A stretch of DNA of 64,000 nt from CAZUHB01 sp964620445 (lineage in GTDB: Bacteria > Planctomycetota > B15-G4 > CAYZWU01): the NCBI GenBank assembly GCA_964620445.1, contig CAZUHB010000021.1, forward strand, positions 31,125 to 95,124, read 5' to 3'. The notes under the pieces are model-generated. The model saw only the letters and a program-made list of their open reading frames with translations. It was not told where the DNA came from and did no database searches. Position 1 is the stretch's first letter, and each line of letters starts with the position of its first letter. The translations under genes and the position numbers were made by a program. This document shows positions 31,337 through 40,295 of the stretch, piece by piece.

Positions 31337-32401
31337 TCACGCTATCGCCAGCATACGTTCCAGTGAGACTCGAGCATCGCGAATCACGTCCTGAGCAACG
31401 TGGACGCGAAAGGTGTCGTTGTCGAGATTCTCCAGAGATTGACAAAGGTTCGTGAGGCTGATCCGGAACATGTTCGGACAGAGCGATCTATCGAGGGGGA
31501 TCACTCTCTTTTGGCCGGCATGTTTTGTCGCGAGGCGTTCCACGAGATTGATCTCCGTGCCCACGACAATGGTCCGCCCCTCTTCGGCGTCATCGACGGT
31601 TTTGACTATCTTGGTCGTGGATCCAATAACATCGCTGAGAGCCACGACCTCGCGCGGACACTCGGGATGGACCACGACGAGGCAATCAGGGGCGGCGTTG
31701 CGCGCCCGTTCGATATGACCTGTGGTGAAATGGGTGTGAACGTGGCAGTATCCGCGCCACTGGACGAGTAGGGTTTCGGAATCGACGCGAAAGGCCTCTC
31801 CCCCATCATCTTCCGACGGATCGTAGATGGTGCGGGCCCCTTCGGGTATGCCCATATTGTCGGCAGTGTTTGTGGCCAGATGCTCATCGGGCATAAAGAG
31901 CACGACTTCACCCTGCTCATAGGCCCATTTCATGGCTGCGTCAGCATTGGACGATGTGCAGACAAGCCCACCATGCCGTCCGCAAAACGCCTTGACCGCG
32001 GCAGAGGAGTTCATGTAGACGACCGGGACTACCCGCCCCTTCGCATGCCGCGAAATCCGATCGAAAGCGATCTCCACGTTTTCGATATCAGCCATGTCGG
32101 CCATGGGGCACCCTGCGGCCGAATTCGGATGGTAGACAGACTGGCCGACGTTGCGGAGAATCTCGGCGCTATCGGCCATGAATTCCACGCCGCAAAACAC
32201 GATGAACCGAGCGCTCTCGGTGGCGGCCGCCTTGGCGGCCAGAGCAAAAGAGTCTCCAATGTAATCGGAGAGTTCGATGATCTGAGACCGTTGGTAGTGG
32301 TGGCCCAGAATGAGGAGCGAGTCTCCGAGGCGCCTCTTGATATCAAGAATGCGGGCAGAGATCTCCCCTTCCTTTTTACCGATATCGATATCGTTGACCA
32401 T
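31337..32401 (-). CDS. nadA: Quinolinate synthase
   Basis: NadA condenses iminoaspartate with dihydroxyacetone phosphate to quinolinate for NAD synthesis, using one 4Fe-4S cluster. The 354-residue length matches. Motifs: LILGHHYQRSQIIELSDYIGDS, FCGVEFMADSAEIL, PNSAAGCPMADM, VYMNSSAAVKAF, CTSSNA and CPNMFRISL, the last three cysteine-bearing segments supplying cluster ligands. No nadB or nadC is in the window. A small NifU-domain gene precedes it by 6 bases, which probably supplies or repairs its cluster. Confidence 0.97.
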   Translation of the reverse strand: MVNDIDIGKKEGEISARILDIKRRLGDSLLILGHHYQRSQIIELSDYIGDSFALAAKAAATESARFIVFCGVEFMADSAEILRNVGQSVYHPNSAAGCPMADMADIENVEIAFDRISRHAKGRVVPVVYMNSSAAVKAFCGRHGGLVCTSSNADAAMKWAYEQGEVVLFMPDEHLATNTADNMGIPEGARTIYDPSEDDGGEAFRVDSETLLVQWRGYCHVHTHFTTGHIERARNAAPDCLVVVHPECPREVVALSDVIGSTTKIVKTVDDAEEGRTIVVGTEINLVERLATKHAGQKRVIPLDRSLCPNMFRISLTNLCQSLENLDNDTFRVHVAQDVIRDARVSLERMLAIA

Positions 32402-32407
32402 CAGGGA

Positions 32408-32626
32408 TCACACGGCCTCGACACTCTTGACTTCGGGAATGAGAGTCTTGAGGCGTTGCTCGATACCGTTCTTGAGGGTGTAGACGGCACCGGGGCAGCC
32501 ATCGCATGCGCCTTTCAGCCGAACCTTTACCACACCGTCTTCGATGTCCACCAGTTCCACATCGCCACCGTCGGCCTGCAGAAGAGGACGAATTTCAGAA
32601 ATCGCTTTTTCCACTTTCTCGCGCAT
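32408..32626 (-). CDS. NifU C-terminal-domain iron-sulfur scaffold protein
   Basis: This 72-residue protein is a stand-alone Nfu domain that carries and hands over a 4Fe-4S cluster. It has the typical start IRPLLQADGGDVELVDIEDG and the ligand motif CDGC (residues 41-44) in GACDGCPGA, followed by TLKNGIEQRLKTLIPEV. It lies 6 bases before nadA, whose product needs such a cluster; their pairing is the clearest functional hint. Confidence 0.93.
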   Translation of the reverse strand: MREKVEKAISEIRPLLQADGGDVELVDIEDGVVKVRLKGACDGCPGAVYTLKNGIEQRLKTLIPEVKSVEAV

Positions 32627-32803
32627 TTTGACTACTCCTCAAGAGTGATTTCTACCCCATTCCGTTCGATAATTATTAGCACAGGGTTTCCAGGTTGTGT
32701 CAAAACCTTTTCAATCCCTCCCACTTTTACAGACGTCCCGAGGCGGGCAGGACACGGAACAGGACGTGATGCAAGAGTTGAAGAAGGCTGTTGTGAAAAA
32801 AAG

Positions 32804-32878
32804 TGGTGGGCCGTAGTGGATTCGAACCACTGACTTCTACCGTGTGAGGATAGCACTCTACCACTGAGTTAACGGCCC
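32804..32878 (-). tRNA. tRNA-Val (anticodon CAC)
   Basis: On the minus strand the acceptor GGGCCGT pairs with ACGGCCC, the D-arm is ACTC/GAGT, the anticodon stem CTATC/GGTAG holds loop CTCACAC, and the T-arm contains GGTTCGAATCC. The discriminator A and CCA end are encoded. Confidence 0.96.
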
Positions 32879-32956
32879 ACTCGTTCGAAAACCCATCGGA
32901 TGGATCTTCATACAGGTTTCGGAAAAGCTTTTCAAGGCCCTTTTCCGCTAAAAGAC

Positions 32957-33045
32957 TGGTGCCAGAGGGGGGACTCGAACCCCCACGCCCCTTGCGAGGC
33001 TTCGGATTTTGAGTCCGACGCGTCTGCCAGTTCCGCCACTCTGGC
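32957..33045 (-). tRNA. tRNA-Leu (anticodon CAA)
   Basis: On the minus strand the acceptor GCCAGAG pairs with CTCTGGC, the anticodon stem TCGGA/TCCGA holds loop CTCAAAA, a long variable arm (GCCTCGCAAGGGGC) marks a class II tRNA, and the T-arm has GGTTCGAGTCC. CCA is encoded. Confidence 0.96.
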
Positions 33046-33169
33046 CCATTGTTTTTTGTAAAAGAAGCGCATTCTGCACGATCCGCGCCAGAGATTAATC
33101 GTGCAATAAATATCTCTCGGGCGGGCAACGGTCAAGAAATCCTCGCGAATTTCTTTGCTGCCGCCGCTA

Positions 33170-33886
33170 TTAGACCCGCAAACCGACTTCGAGAGCCTCG
33201 ATCTGAAGCACACGCCGGATCGCCATGAGTATGCCCGGAACGAAACATTCGCGCGAAATGGTATCGTGCCGGATGGTCAATGTCTCGCCGAGTCCACCGA
33301 AAATGACTTCCTGGTGGGCCATTCGGCCCGGAAGCCTGACACTGTGAACGCGGATGCCGTCGTGAAGCCCGCCACGGCTCGGCGCCCCTTCTGCGGAGAG
33401 ATCTTTTTTTTCCAGCGCTTTGGAAACGAGGCCCGCAGTGAGCCTGGCAGTTCCCGATGGCGCGTCGATTTTCTTTTCGTGATGCTGCTCGATGATCTCG
33501 CAACTGTCGAAGCTGCTCGCCGCTTCAGAAGCCATCTTCATCATGAGAAGTGCACCGAGAGAGAAATTGGGAGCCACGATACCGCCGAGTTTCCTCTTTT
33601 CGAGCGCCCGCCTGACGAGATCGAGTTCTTGCCCGGTCATACCGGTCGTTCCTATCACTGGCCGGGCACCATGATCGATGATAGACATGGTGTTTTCGAA
33701 GACTGCAGATGGTACGGTAAAATCGACAACCACACGGGGATCGTTCCGGACAATTCCTTCCCCGAGATCATCGCCTGCGTCGAGCCGGAAGACGAGTTCC
33801 ATATCATCCGCCTTTTCGACCGCCCGAGAGGTGATCGTCCCCATCTTTCCCCGGGCGCCGTTGACACCCACCCTGATCGGACTCAT
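33170..33886 (-). CDS. dapB: 4-hydroxy-tetrahydrodipicolinate reductase
   Basis: DapB reduces the dipicolinate precursor in lysine and diaminopimelate synthesis, feeding peptidoglycan. The 238-residue product has the N-terminal nucleotide fold GVNGARGKMG, the DFTVPSAV segment, GTTGMT, NFSLGALLMMKMA, the catalytic EQHHEKKIDAPSGTA and the C-terminal GETLTIRHD. It overlaps the stop of ddl by 4 bases, so the two cell-wall genes are coupled. Confidence 0.97.
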   Translation of the reverse strand: MSPIRVGVNGARGKMGTITSRAVEKADDMELVFRLDAGDDLGEGIVRNDPRVVVDFTVPSAVFENTMSIIDHGARPVIGTTGMTGQELDLVRRALEKRKLGGIVAPNFSLGALLMMKMASEAASSFDSCEIIEQHHEKKIDAPSGTARLTAGLVSKALEKKDLSAEGAPSRGGLHDGIRVHSVRLPGRMAHQEVIFGGLGETLTIRHDTISRECFVPGILMAIRRVLQIEALEVGLRV

Positions 33887-34941
33887 TCTTTCCCCTCCGG
33901 TTCATGGCCATTCAACGAGAGTTCAATGATCGTGCCGACCAGATCCTCGAACGAGATTCCGTCAGACTCGGCCGACCGAGGGAGGATCGACTGCGCCGTC
34001 AATCCCGGGATCGTATTCACCTCGAGAAACCAGATCCCCTCGCTGTCGAGAATGAAATCGGAGCGGCTGAAACCGCGGGCGCCAATCAGCTCATGAACCC
34101 GAGCGGCGATGGCACGTATTGAGCGAGCGATTTCCGGATCAAGATCGGGATTGCAGATCTCTTCAGCGCCGCCCGGTTCATACTTGGCTCCATAGTCGAA
34201 GAAGGAGGCGGTGAGCGGTTTGATCTCCACGAGCGGCAGAACACGAAGCGGAGAGTGCGCGTTTCCCAGGACCGGACAGGAGAACTCCCTCCCATCGATA
34301 TATTGCTCCACCAGAACCGATTCTGGTGAAACCTCGAAAACAGCGTCGACAGCGGCGCACAGAGCCTCGCCGTCGTCGGCCCGCTGTACTCCGACACTCG
34401 ATCCGAGGCGCACGGATTTTGCAAAGCAGGGCAAATCGATGGTATCGACGATTTCGCGGACTGTGCCTTCACGATTCGAGCGCCACGAGCCCCTATCCAC
34501 GACACGAGCGGCCGGAGTCCTTATTCCATGGGAGGCCAGAAATGATTTTGCCAGCGGCTTGTCCATGGCCAGGGCCGAAGTGTGGACACCGGAGGCCGTG
34601 TAGGTCAGGCCGAGTGTGTCGAGAAATCCCTGAATCGATCCGTCTTCGCCGCCCGGGCCATGGAGGGCCAGAAAGAAGACGTCGACACCCCATTTTCGCA
34701 GTAAACTCACCGCCTCCTCGGGCGAACGCCTTCTTTCGGAAATCGACTGTTCGGAAAAATCGGACGGTGTGCGTTCGTCGAGAAGCGCCCAGAGACCGTC
34801 CCGACAGATCACGACGCCACGGCCTTCATAGGAACTCAACTCCAACACGTCGAGAACGGCACGGCCACTCTCCATCGATATGGCGTACTCCGGAGAGCAC
34901 CCCCCCATGACCACTGCGATACGCTTGGCATTCATGGACAC
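33883..34941 (-). CDS. ddl: D-alanine--D-alanine ligase
   Basis: Ddl makes the D-Ala-D-Ala end of the peptidoglycan pentapeptide. The 352-residue protein shows MGGCSPEYAISMESG, FLALHGPGGEDGSIQGFLD, the ATP-grasp core CFAKSVRLGSSVGVQRA, VEQYIDGREFSCPVLG and the C-terminal LEVNTIPGLTAQSILP. It is coupled to dapB by a 4-base overlap. Two in-frame ATGs lie at the start (34941 and 34935). The order UDP-sugar pyrophosphorylase, ddl, dapB suggests an envelope-precursor operon. Confidence 0.96.
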   Translation of the reverse strand: MSMNAKRIAVVMGGCSPEYAISMESGRAVLDVLELSSYEGRGVVICRDGLWALLDERTPSDFSEQSISERRRSPEEAVSLLRKWGVDVFFLALHGPGGEDGSIQGFLDTLGLTYTASGVHTSALAMDKPLAKSFLASHGIRTPAARVVDRGSWRSNREGTVREIVDTIDLPCFAKSVRLGSSVGVQRADDGEALCAAVDAVFEVSPESVLVEQYIDGREFSCPVLGNAHSPLRVLPLVEIKPLTASFFDYGAKYEPGGAEEICNPDLDPEIARSIRAIAARVHELIGARGFSRSDFILDSEGIWFLEVNTIPGLTAQSILPRSAESDGISFEDLVGTIIELSLNGHEPEGKE

Positions 34942-34957
34942 TATGATGGGAGCTGAC

Positions 34958-36376
34958 TTATTGTATGTAAAGCTTGGAGGAGAAAAGTCGACGTTCCTTT
35001 GTCACCTTTTCGGCGAGATCCTTCGCGTTGTGGGCAAAGAGGGGCGATATTTCCACGTCGCACGATTCCAGATCCTTCACATTGAATCCGGCGGCAGCGA
35101 GCCAGGAGGTGTACAGGGCGGATAGAGCCTTGCGGGATGTGACCGGGCTGTCTTCGCCCGATGCGTTCTTGACCGGTGCGAACTCCTCGTCACGTGAGAC
35201 TTCCATGACGACTGTCTTGCGGGCGTACTGGAGCGCATCGAAAACAAAGGTCTCGAACTTGACTCCGTTGGCCTCCTCGGGAGTTACGTTCTGGCCGGAA
35301 TCATCAAGAAAGGGGATTTTCTTTTCCGCCTTGTGAAAAGGAAGCGTGAATTCCCCTTCGTTGCACTTTTTGATGAACTCGACATTTATGAGGTGAATCG
35401 CGATACTGCCTGCCGAGTAGACAAGATCTCCCTCATTCGTCCGGGCGAGGGCATCGTCCTGACTCATATCGGAGTACTCGATCACTCCCGGCCGGCCGTC
35501 GATCAGACCGATGACGCCCACTTTCTCCTGAGGATCGGTTTTACGCACGATCTTCGAGGACATCTCGGCCCCGTCCCGGTCGTGGTAGCCGAGGAATACG
35601 GGATCGAGGACCTTGACGAGTGGATTATCCACCTGGAAATAAGAGACGTATCGGATGCCTCTTTTTTCCATTTCGCCGATCGCACCGCTGCGGTAGAGGG
35701 TTTTCAGAGCCCCCCCATGTCCATCAGGGCTCATGAAGAGGGATCCCTTGTTCTTGAGGATGAACTTGCCGCTGAAATCGAGAGCAGGGAGCATTCCTTG
35801 CGTCACGAAAAAGACGTCGTCGGGAGAGAGGCCGAAGAATTTATTCTCTTCGAAGAAGGTGGCCGTCTCCTCGTGATTGGTCTGGCTCGTCATCACGAAA
35901 AACGGAATGGACACATCGTACTTCCGAGAGACGGCAAGGATCTTTTCCGCGTGATGCTGAAAGAGCGACTTACCTGTGACCGGCATGATGGGGAATTTCC
36001 CCTTTGCGGTCTTGAGGCCCAATCGGGAACTCTGACCTCCGGCAACGACAAACACGGCGACTTCGCCGGAACGGATCAGTCCGATACCTCTCGCTGCGGT
36101 ATCGGCCTCTTTTTTTCTTTCCTCTTTCGTTTTTGGCAGGGGGATAAATTCGGCAGGCTCGAGACGCGCACTTTCCACCCCGGAGTCGGTCGCGATGTGT
36201 TCGGCAGCAAGCCGGTTCATGAGATCGAGATCGATCTCTGCCAGCTGGCCGGTCAGCGTCTCCCGCTCCTCCTTGGAGAGTTCGTCCCACCAATCAAAGA
36301 CATGGCCCTGTCCCCCATCACAAAAGGACTTGCGAATTCGACCGATCTCCTCGCGATTTTGTGCGGGTTTCGCCAT
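34958..36376 (-). CDS. UDP-N-acetylhexosamine/UDP-sugar pyrophosphorylase, eukaryote-like UDPGP family
   Basis: The 472-residue product matches the UAP/UGP family common in eukaryotes, which makes UDP-sugars from UTP and sugar-1-phosphate. Diagnostic blocks are the nucleotide-binding VFVVAGGQSSRLGLKTAKGK followed by FPIMP, SLFQHHAEKIL, FVMTSQTNHEET, FVTQGMLPALDF, the sugar-binding SPDGHGGALKTLYRSG and VSYFQVDNPLVKVLDP. In bacteria this family is scattered; most bacteria use GlmU instead. ATG at 36376 lies 4 bases after the fabF stop; an in-frame extension into fabF is unlikely. With ddl and dapB next, the product probably feeds cell-wall or glycan synthesis. Confidence 0.9.
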   Translation of the reverse strand: MAKPAQNREEIGRIRKSFCDGGQGHVFDWWDELSKEERETLTGQLAEIDLDLMNRLAAEHIATDSGVESARLEPAEFIPLPKTKEERKKEADTAARGIGLIRSGEVAVFVVAGGQSSRLGLKTAKGKFPIMPVTGKSLFQHHAEKILAVSRKYDVSIPFFVMTSQTNHEETATFFEENKFFGLSPDDVFFVTQGMLPALDFSGKFILKNKGSLFMSPDGHGGALKTLYRSGAIGEMEKRGIRYVSYFQVDNPLVKVLDPVFLGYHDRDGAEMSSKIVRKTDPQEKVGVIGLIDGRPGVIEYSDMSQDDALARTNEGDLVYSAGSIAIHLINVEFIKKCNEGEFTLPFHKAEKKIPFLDDSGQNVTPEEANGVKFETFVFDALQYARKTVVMEVSRDEEFAPVKNASGEDSPVTSRKALSALYTSWLAAAGFNVKDLESCDVEISPLFAHNAKDLAEKVTKERRLFSSKLYIQ

Positions 36377-36380
36377 GGCT

Positions 36381-37619
36381 TCAGACGGATCCGGCCACGA
36401 GACAGACGTTGTGCCCCCCGAATCCCAAAGAATTGGACAGCACGTTGCGTACCCTGATCTCGCGGGCCTCATTTGGAACGTAGTCGAGATCGCATACGGG
36501 ATCGGGATTCTCCTGGTTGACCGTCGGGTGGATGGCTCCTGAGTAAATGGAGCGAACCGACGCGACGAACTCGACCGCCGAAGAGCCGCCCAGCAGATGG
36601 CCGATCATCGATTTGGTCGAACTGATCGGCACGGAGCGGGCGCGATCGCCAAACGCCGCCTTGATCGCGGTGGTTTCGATAGCATCGTTGAGAGGTGTAG
36701 AGGTTCCGTGGGCGTTCACATAGTCGATATCATCGGGAGTCAGGCCGGCGTCGGCAAGGGCTGCTTGCATGGCCTTCTTGGGGCCTTCACCGTCCTCCTT
36801 GGGCGCCGTGATATGAAAGGCGTCGGCCGTGGAACCGTGTCCTTTGAACTCGGCGTAAATCCGAGCGCCCCGTCTCTTCGCTGACTCGTATTCTTCTAGG
36901 ATAAAAGTGGCCGCACCTTCGCCAATCACGAATCCGTCGCGGTCCTTGTCAAAGGGACGGCTCGCGCGTTGCGGTTCGTCATTGCGGAAAGAGAGCGCTT
37001 TCATCGACGCGAAAGCCGCCACGGTCAGGGTCGTGATGGTCGACTCCGAGCCGCCCGAAATCACGATATCCGTTTCCCCGCGCCGGATCGACTCGAGTGC
37101 GGCCGCCAAGCCTGACGCTGAAGAGGCGCACGCCGAGGCTGTTGTGAAACTCGGCCCCTGCAATCCGTACTTGATCGAGATGACACCGGCGATGGCATTG
37201 GCCATCATCATGGGAACCATGAAGGGAGAAACCCTCGACGGACCACGCTTTTCGAGAACCTCTTTTTGAGTCTCCAAAGTGTTGATGCCACCGATTCCGG
37301 TGCCGAGAATACAGCCGATCCTGTTCGTATCGAACTTGTCGAACTCGAGGCCAGAATCCTTGATCGCCTCTTCGGCCGTGACAAGGGCAAATTGGCTGCA
37401 GCGGTCGAGTTTGCGGGCTTCCATCTTGGACATGTAATTGAGGGGATCGAAATCATTCACCTCCCCCGCAATCTGCGATGCGAAATCGGCCGGATCAAAA
37501 CACTGGATCCTGCCGATTCCGCTGCGCCCATGTAGAAGACCGTCCCAGACCGTCTCAACGCCAATTCCCAGGGCGGATAGACATCCCATCCCTGTAATGA
37601 CAACGCGACGCTTACTCAA
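36381..37619 (-). CDS. fabF: Beta-ketoacyl-ACP synthase II
   Basis: FabF elongates fatty acyl chains by condensing acyl groups with malonyl-ACP. The 412-residue protein has the expected VVITGMGCLSALG start, the active cysteine in TASACASSA, histidines in NAHGTSTPLND and IGHLLGGSSA, and GFGGHN near the C-terminus. It follows acpP in the cluster rpmF, plsX, fabD, acpP, fabF; fabH and fabG are absent. The next gene, a UDP-sugar pyrophosphorylase, begins 4 bases after it. Confidence 0.97.
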   Translation of the reverse strand: MSKRRVVITGMGCLSALGIGVETVWDGLLHGRSGIGRIQCFDPADFASQIAGEVNDFDPLNYMSKMEARKLDRCSQFALVTAEEAIKDSGLEFDKFDTNRIGCILGTGIGGINTLETQKEVLEKRGPSRVSPFMVPMMMANAIAGVISIKYGLQGPSFTTASACASSASGLAAALESIRRGETDIVISGGSESTITTLTVAAFASMKALSFRNDEPQRASRPFDKDRDGFVIGEGAATFILEEYESAKRRGARIYAEFKGHGSTADAFHITAPKEDGEGPKKAMQAALADAGLTPDDIDYVNAHGTSTPLNDAIETTAIKAAFGDRARSVPISSTKSMIGHLLGGSSAVEFVASVRSIYSGAIHPTVNQENPDPVCDLDYVPNEAREIRVRNVLSNSLGFGGHNVCLVAGSV

Positions 37620-37739
37620 CAGTCAGCCTCCATTTGTTCTTCCGAAACGAAGAACTCCACCGCCGGGCGGTGCCGCTATGCTTTATGCGCAAAAAGACGA
37701 TTCGTGAGAACATCCTCGGGAACAAGACGCCGCTGGCGA

Positions 37740-37979
37740 TCAGACAACCTTGTCCTTGATGTAGCCTACCGCGTCTCCCACTGTTTGGATCTTTTCAGCA
37801 TCATCGTCAGGAATGCTGATTTCGAATTCATCCTCAAAATTCATCACGAGTTCGACAGTGTCCAAAGAATCCGCGCCGAGATCGTTGATGAACGAAGTCT
37901 TGTCGCTGATCTTCTCGCGTGTTGTACCCATCTGCTCGCAAATGATGTTAATTACCTTATCTTCGATTGAATCGGTCAC
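37740..37979 (-). CDS. acpP: Acyl carrier protein
   Basis: The 79-residue acidic protein carries growing fatty acids on phosphopantetheine at the serine of GADSLDTVELV. The GTG start has GGAGG 9 bases upstream, and gives the usual N-terminus DSIEDKVINIICEQMG; a longer frame upstream is not conserved. It lies 22 bases after fabD and 120 bases before fabF. Confidence 0.96.
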   Translation of the reverse strand: MTDSIEDKVINIICEQMGTTREKISDKTSFINDLGADSLDTVELVMNFEDEFEISIPDDDAEKIQTVGDAVGYIKDKVV

Positions 37980-38001
37980 TTTTTGATGCCTCCAATTTCC
38001 A

Positions 38002-38994
38002 CTAGAAAAATGAGACCTCGTGCGTACCGGGTACACGGAAAGACGTTTCTTTTCGGTATCCCGCAACGAAGGTATCAATTCCGCCCGGATCGTCAAGATT
38101 GTGTACGAAAAGATTCCTGTTGATTTTTTTCAGAATGCCGGTGAGGACCTTGCCCGGGCCGGGCTCGAAAAAGGTGTCCACACCCCTGGAAATGAAATTG
38201 TTCATGATGTCGTGCCAGAGAACGGGTGCGGTGACCTGCTGCGCCAGACTGGCGCGGATCTCTTCCGGGTCGTCGATGAAACTACCGGTTACATTCGACG
38301 CAAAAGGCACGACCGGTTTCTTGAACTCGATATGGCCCAGTTCCTTCGCCAGTTTTCGACCGCCTTCTTCCATCAGAGGGGAATGAAACGCGCCCGCAAC
38401 ACGAAGGCGAACGCCCTTCCTGATTCCGAACTCTTTTAGGTGTTCTTCGGCCCGGTCGAGAGCATCGAGGGAACCCGAAATGGCAATCTGGCCCGGTCCG
38501 AGGAAGTTCGCCGGTACGAGAACATCGTTCTCGCCGTACGCGTCGCAAAGATTCCGTGCCTGCTCCGGAGTGGCACCGATGAGCGACATCATACCACTCG
38601 GATTACGATCGGAATCCTCCTGCATGTAACGACCGCGTTTTGCAACGAGCCGGACAGCATCGTCGAAGCTCAGAACCCTTGCGAAAACGAGCGCTGAATA
38701 ATCGCCGAGCGAAAGTCCCGACGTTGCCGAGAAGTCTCTCGGATTGAGACCGAACCGTTTTTCGAGAATGTTGACGATGGCAATCGAGGTCGTCAAGATC
38801 GCGGGCTGACCGATATCGGTCCTGCTCACCTCTTCAACCGATCCCTCGAAGCAGATGGCCGCGAGATCCAGGTCCAGCGCCCTGTTGGCCCTTTGGTAGA
38901 TCTCTTCAGCCTCGGGGAAAGCATTGCAAAATTCCTTCCCCATTCCCGGGTACTGCGCCCCTTGACCTGGAAAAAGCATTGCTCTCTTAGCCAT
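38002..38994 (-). CDS. fabD: Malonyl-CoA:ACP transacylase
   Basis: FabD loads malonyl units onto acyl carrier protein. The 330-residue protein has the family start MLFPGQGAQYPGMG, the nucleophile serine in GLSLGDYSAL, histidine in AGAFHSPLM and the PVPF-like segment KPVVPFASNVTG. Its C-terminus (GTHEVSFF) is a little longer than usual. It is followed by acpP without the usual fabG in between. Confidence 0.96.
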   Translation of the reverse strand: MAKRAMLFPGQGAQYPGMGKEFCNAFPEAEEIYQRANRALDLDLAAICFEGSVEEVSRTDIGQPAILTTSIAIVNILEKRFGLNPRDFSATSGLSLGDYSALVFARVLSFDDAVRLVAKRGRYMQEDSDRNPSGMMSLIGATPEQARNLCDAYGENDVLVPANFLGPGQIAISGSLDALDRAEEHLKEFGIRKGVRLRVAGAFHSPLMEEGGRKLAKELGHIEFKKPVVPFASNVTGSFIDDPEEIRASLAQQVTAPVLWHDIMNNFISRGVDTFFEPGPGKVLTGILKKINRNLFVHNLDDPGGIDTFVAGYRKETSFRVPGTHEVSFF

Positions 38995-39055
38995 GGATCT
39001 GTCCTTTGTTATTCCGTAACAGCTGTTGACCCAAACCGCTTGCCCTCGAGCACCG

Positions 39056-40054
39056 TCAGACGCTGAGTCCGGATGCGATGTGCTCGTTCAATTTGCCTTC
39101 CACTGATCGCCGCGCAAAGCGGATCGCATTCGCAATCGCTTTTGTATCCGACCGACCGTGGCATATATAAACATTCCCGTTTACGCCTAGCAGAGGCGCT
39201 CCACCATACTCTGAATAATCGAGCTTACTGTAAATGTCGTTTATCAGGCTGCCAGAAATCTCTTTCTTTTCCGACGTTATGTCTTCCTTTTGCATGTCCC
39301 GAAGGAGAGCGTTGTAGATGTAGGCCCCTAATCCTTCAGAAACCTTCAGGACGACGTTGCCCACGAATCCCTCACAGACAATCACGTCACATTTACCGGA
39401 AAAGATATCTTGCCCCTCGACGTTGCCTATAAAGTTGGCCCCCGACGTTTCAAAGAGATCGCGTGTCTCCTTGAGGAGCGCCGTTCCTTTCTCATCCTCT
39501 TCTCCGATGTTGATCATGGCGATTCGCGGCTTCTCGATGCCAAGCACGCAACGCATGTAGTTGGATGCCATGATCCCATAATGGAACAGATGAGCCGGTT
39601 TGCAGTGGATGTTGGCTCCCACGTCGATGATGGTGCAGGCGCCGGAAAGAGAGTGATAGAGAACAGCGATGCCGGGCCGTTTGACACCTTTCAACATGCC
39701 GAGCCGGAGCGTTGCGAATGCGACCATAGCGCCCGTGTTGCCTGCCGAAATCATAGCGTCGACGCGTTGTTGTTTCAGAAGACTGATGCCGATCGCTATC
39801 GACGAGTCGCGTTTTTTCCGGAGCGCATCCACGGGATTTTCGCTCATCTTCACAGTCTGAGCGGCATCCTCGATCTGGAAATCGAAGGAGCAATTCAATT
39901 CGTTGTCGAGATGCGAACGGAGACGGCTCTCCGAGCCGACGAGTACGATATCGGAGGCCGAGATATCGCCGCGTTCCACCGCTTTGATAGCTCCTCCGAT
40001 AATCGCCTCTGGAGCGTTGTCCCCTCCCATGGCATCGATAGCTATGCGAGTCAA
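39056..40054 (-). CDS. plsX: Phosphate acyltransferase of phospholipid synthesis
   Basis: PlsX makes acyl-phosphate from acyl-ACP for the first acylation of glycerol phosphate. The 332-residue product shows the characteristic IAIDAMGGDNAPEAIIGGA, the SIAIGISLLKQQRVDAMISAGNTGA segment, GVKRPGIAVL, and CEGFVGNVVLKVSEGL. It lies between rpmF and fabD, the order seen in many bacteria. Confidence 0.97.
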   Translation of the reverse strand: MTRIAIDAMGGDNAPEAIIGGAIKAVERGDISASDIVLVGSESRLRSHLDNELNCSFDFQIEDAAQTVKMSENPVDALRKKRDSSIAIGISLLKQQRVDAMISAGNTGAMVAFATLRLGMLKGVKRPGIAVLYHSLSGACTIIDVGANIHCKPAHLFHYGIMASNYMRCVLGIEKPRIAMINIGEEDEKGTALLKETRDLFETSGANFIGNVEGQDIFSGKCDVIVCEGFVGNVVLKVSEGLGAYIYNALLRDMQKEDITSEKKEISGSLINDIYSKLDYSEYGGAPLLGVNGNVYICHGRSDTKAIANAIRFARRSVEGKLNEHIASGLSV

Positions 40055-40118
40055 TGAATCCCCTTTCGAAGATAAGATCCGCCTACCAGTGAATCACGCC
40101 TGCACTGGAAGCTGTTCC

Positions 40119-40295
40119 TTATTCCTTGGAGATGGCCTCCTCGCCCCGGTAATAACCGCAGTTGTCACAAACCGCGTGCGGACGAGTCGTCTGCCCGCAC
40201 CGCTTGCAGATCGATGTTCCGGGAGCGGTGAGTGCATGGTGTGAACGCCGCTTTCGTTTCCTGTGTTTGGATGTTCTATTTTTGGGAACCGCCAC
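40119..40295 (-). CDS. rpmF: 50S ribosomal protein L32
   Basis: This 58-residue ribosomal protein is read from a GTG start on the minus strand. It begins AVPKNRTSKHRKRKRRSHH, the invariant L32 start, and has a zinc-ribbon of two CxxC pairs (CKRC and CDNC) in the second half. It is short enough to be missed in simple frame searches. It heads the plsX-fabD-acpP-fabF cluster; a DUF177/YceD gene, which often precedes rpmF, is not seen. Confidence 0.96.
   Translation of the reverse strand: MAVPKNRTSKHRKRKRRSHHALTAPGTSICKRCGQTTRPHAVCDNCGYYRGEEAISKE

Noticed and set aside
32408..33169. Attachment site or mobile element at the tRNA pair
   Set aside because: No integrase, no duplicated tRNA end and no compositional break around the tRNA genes.
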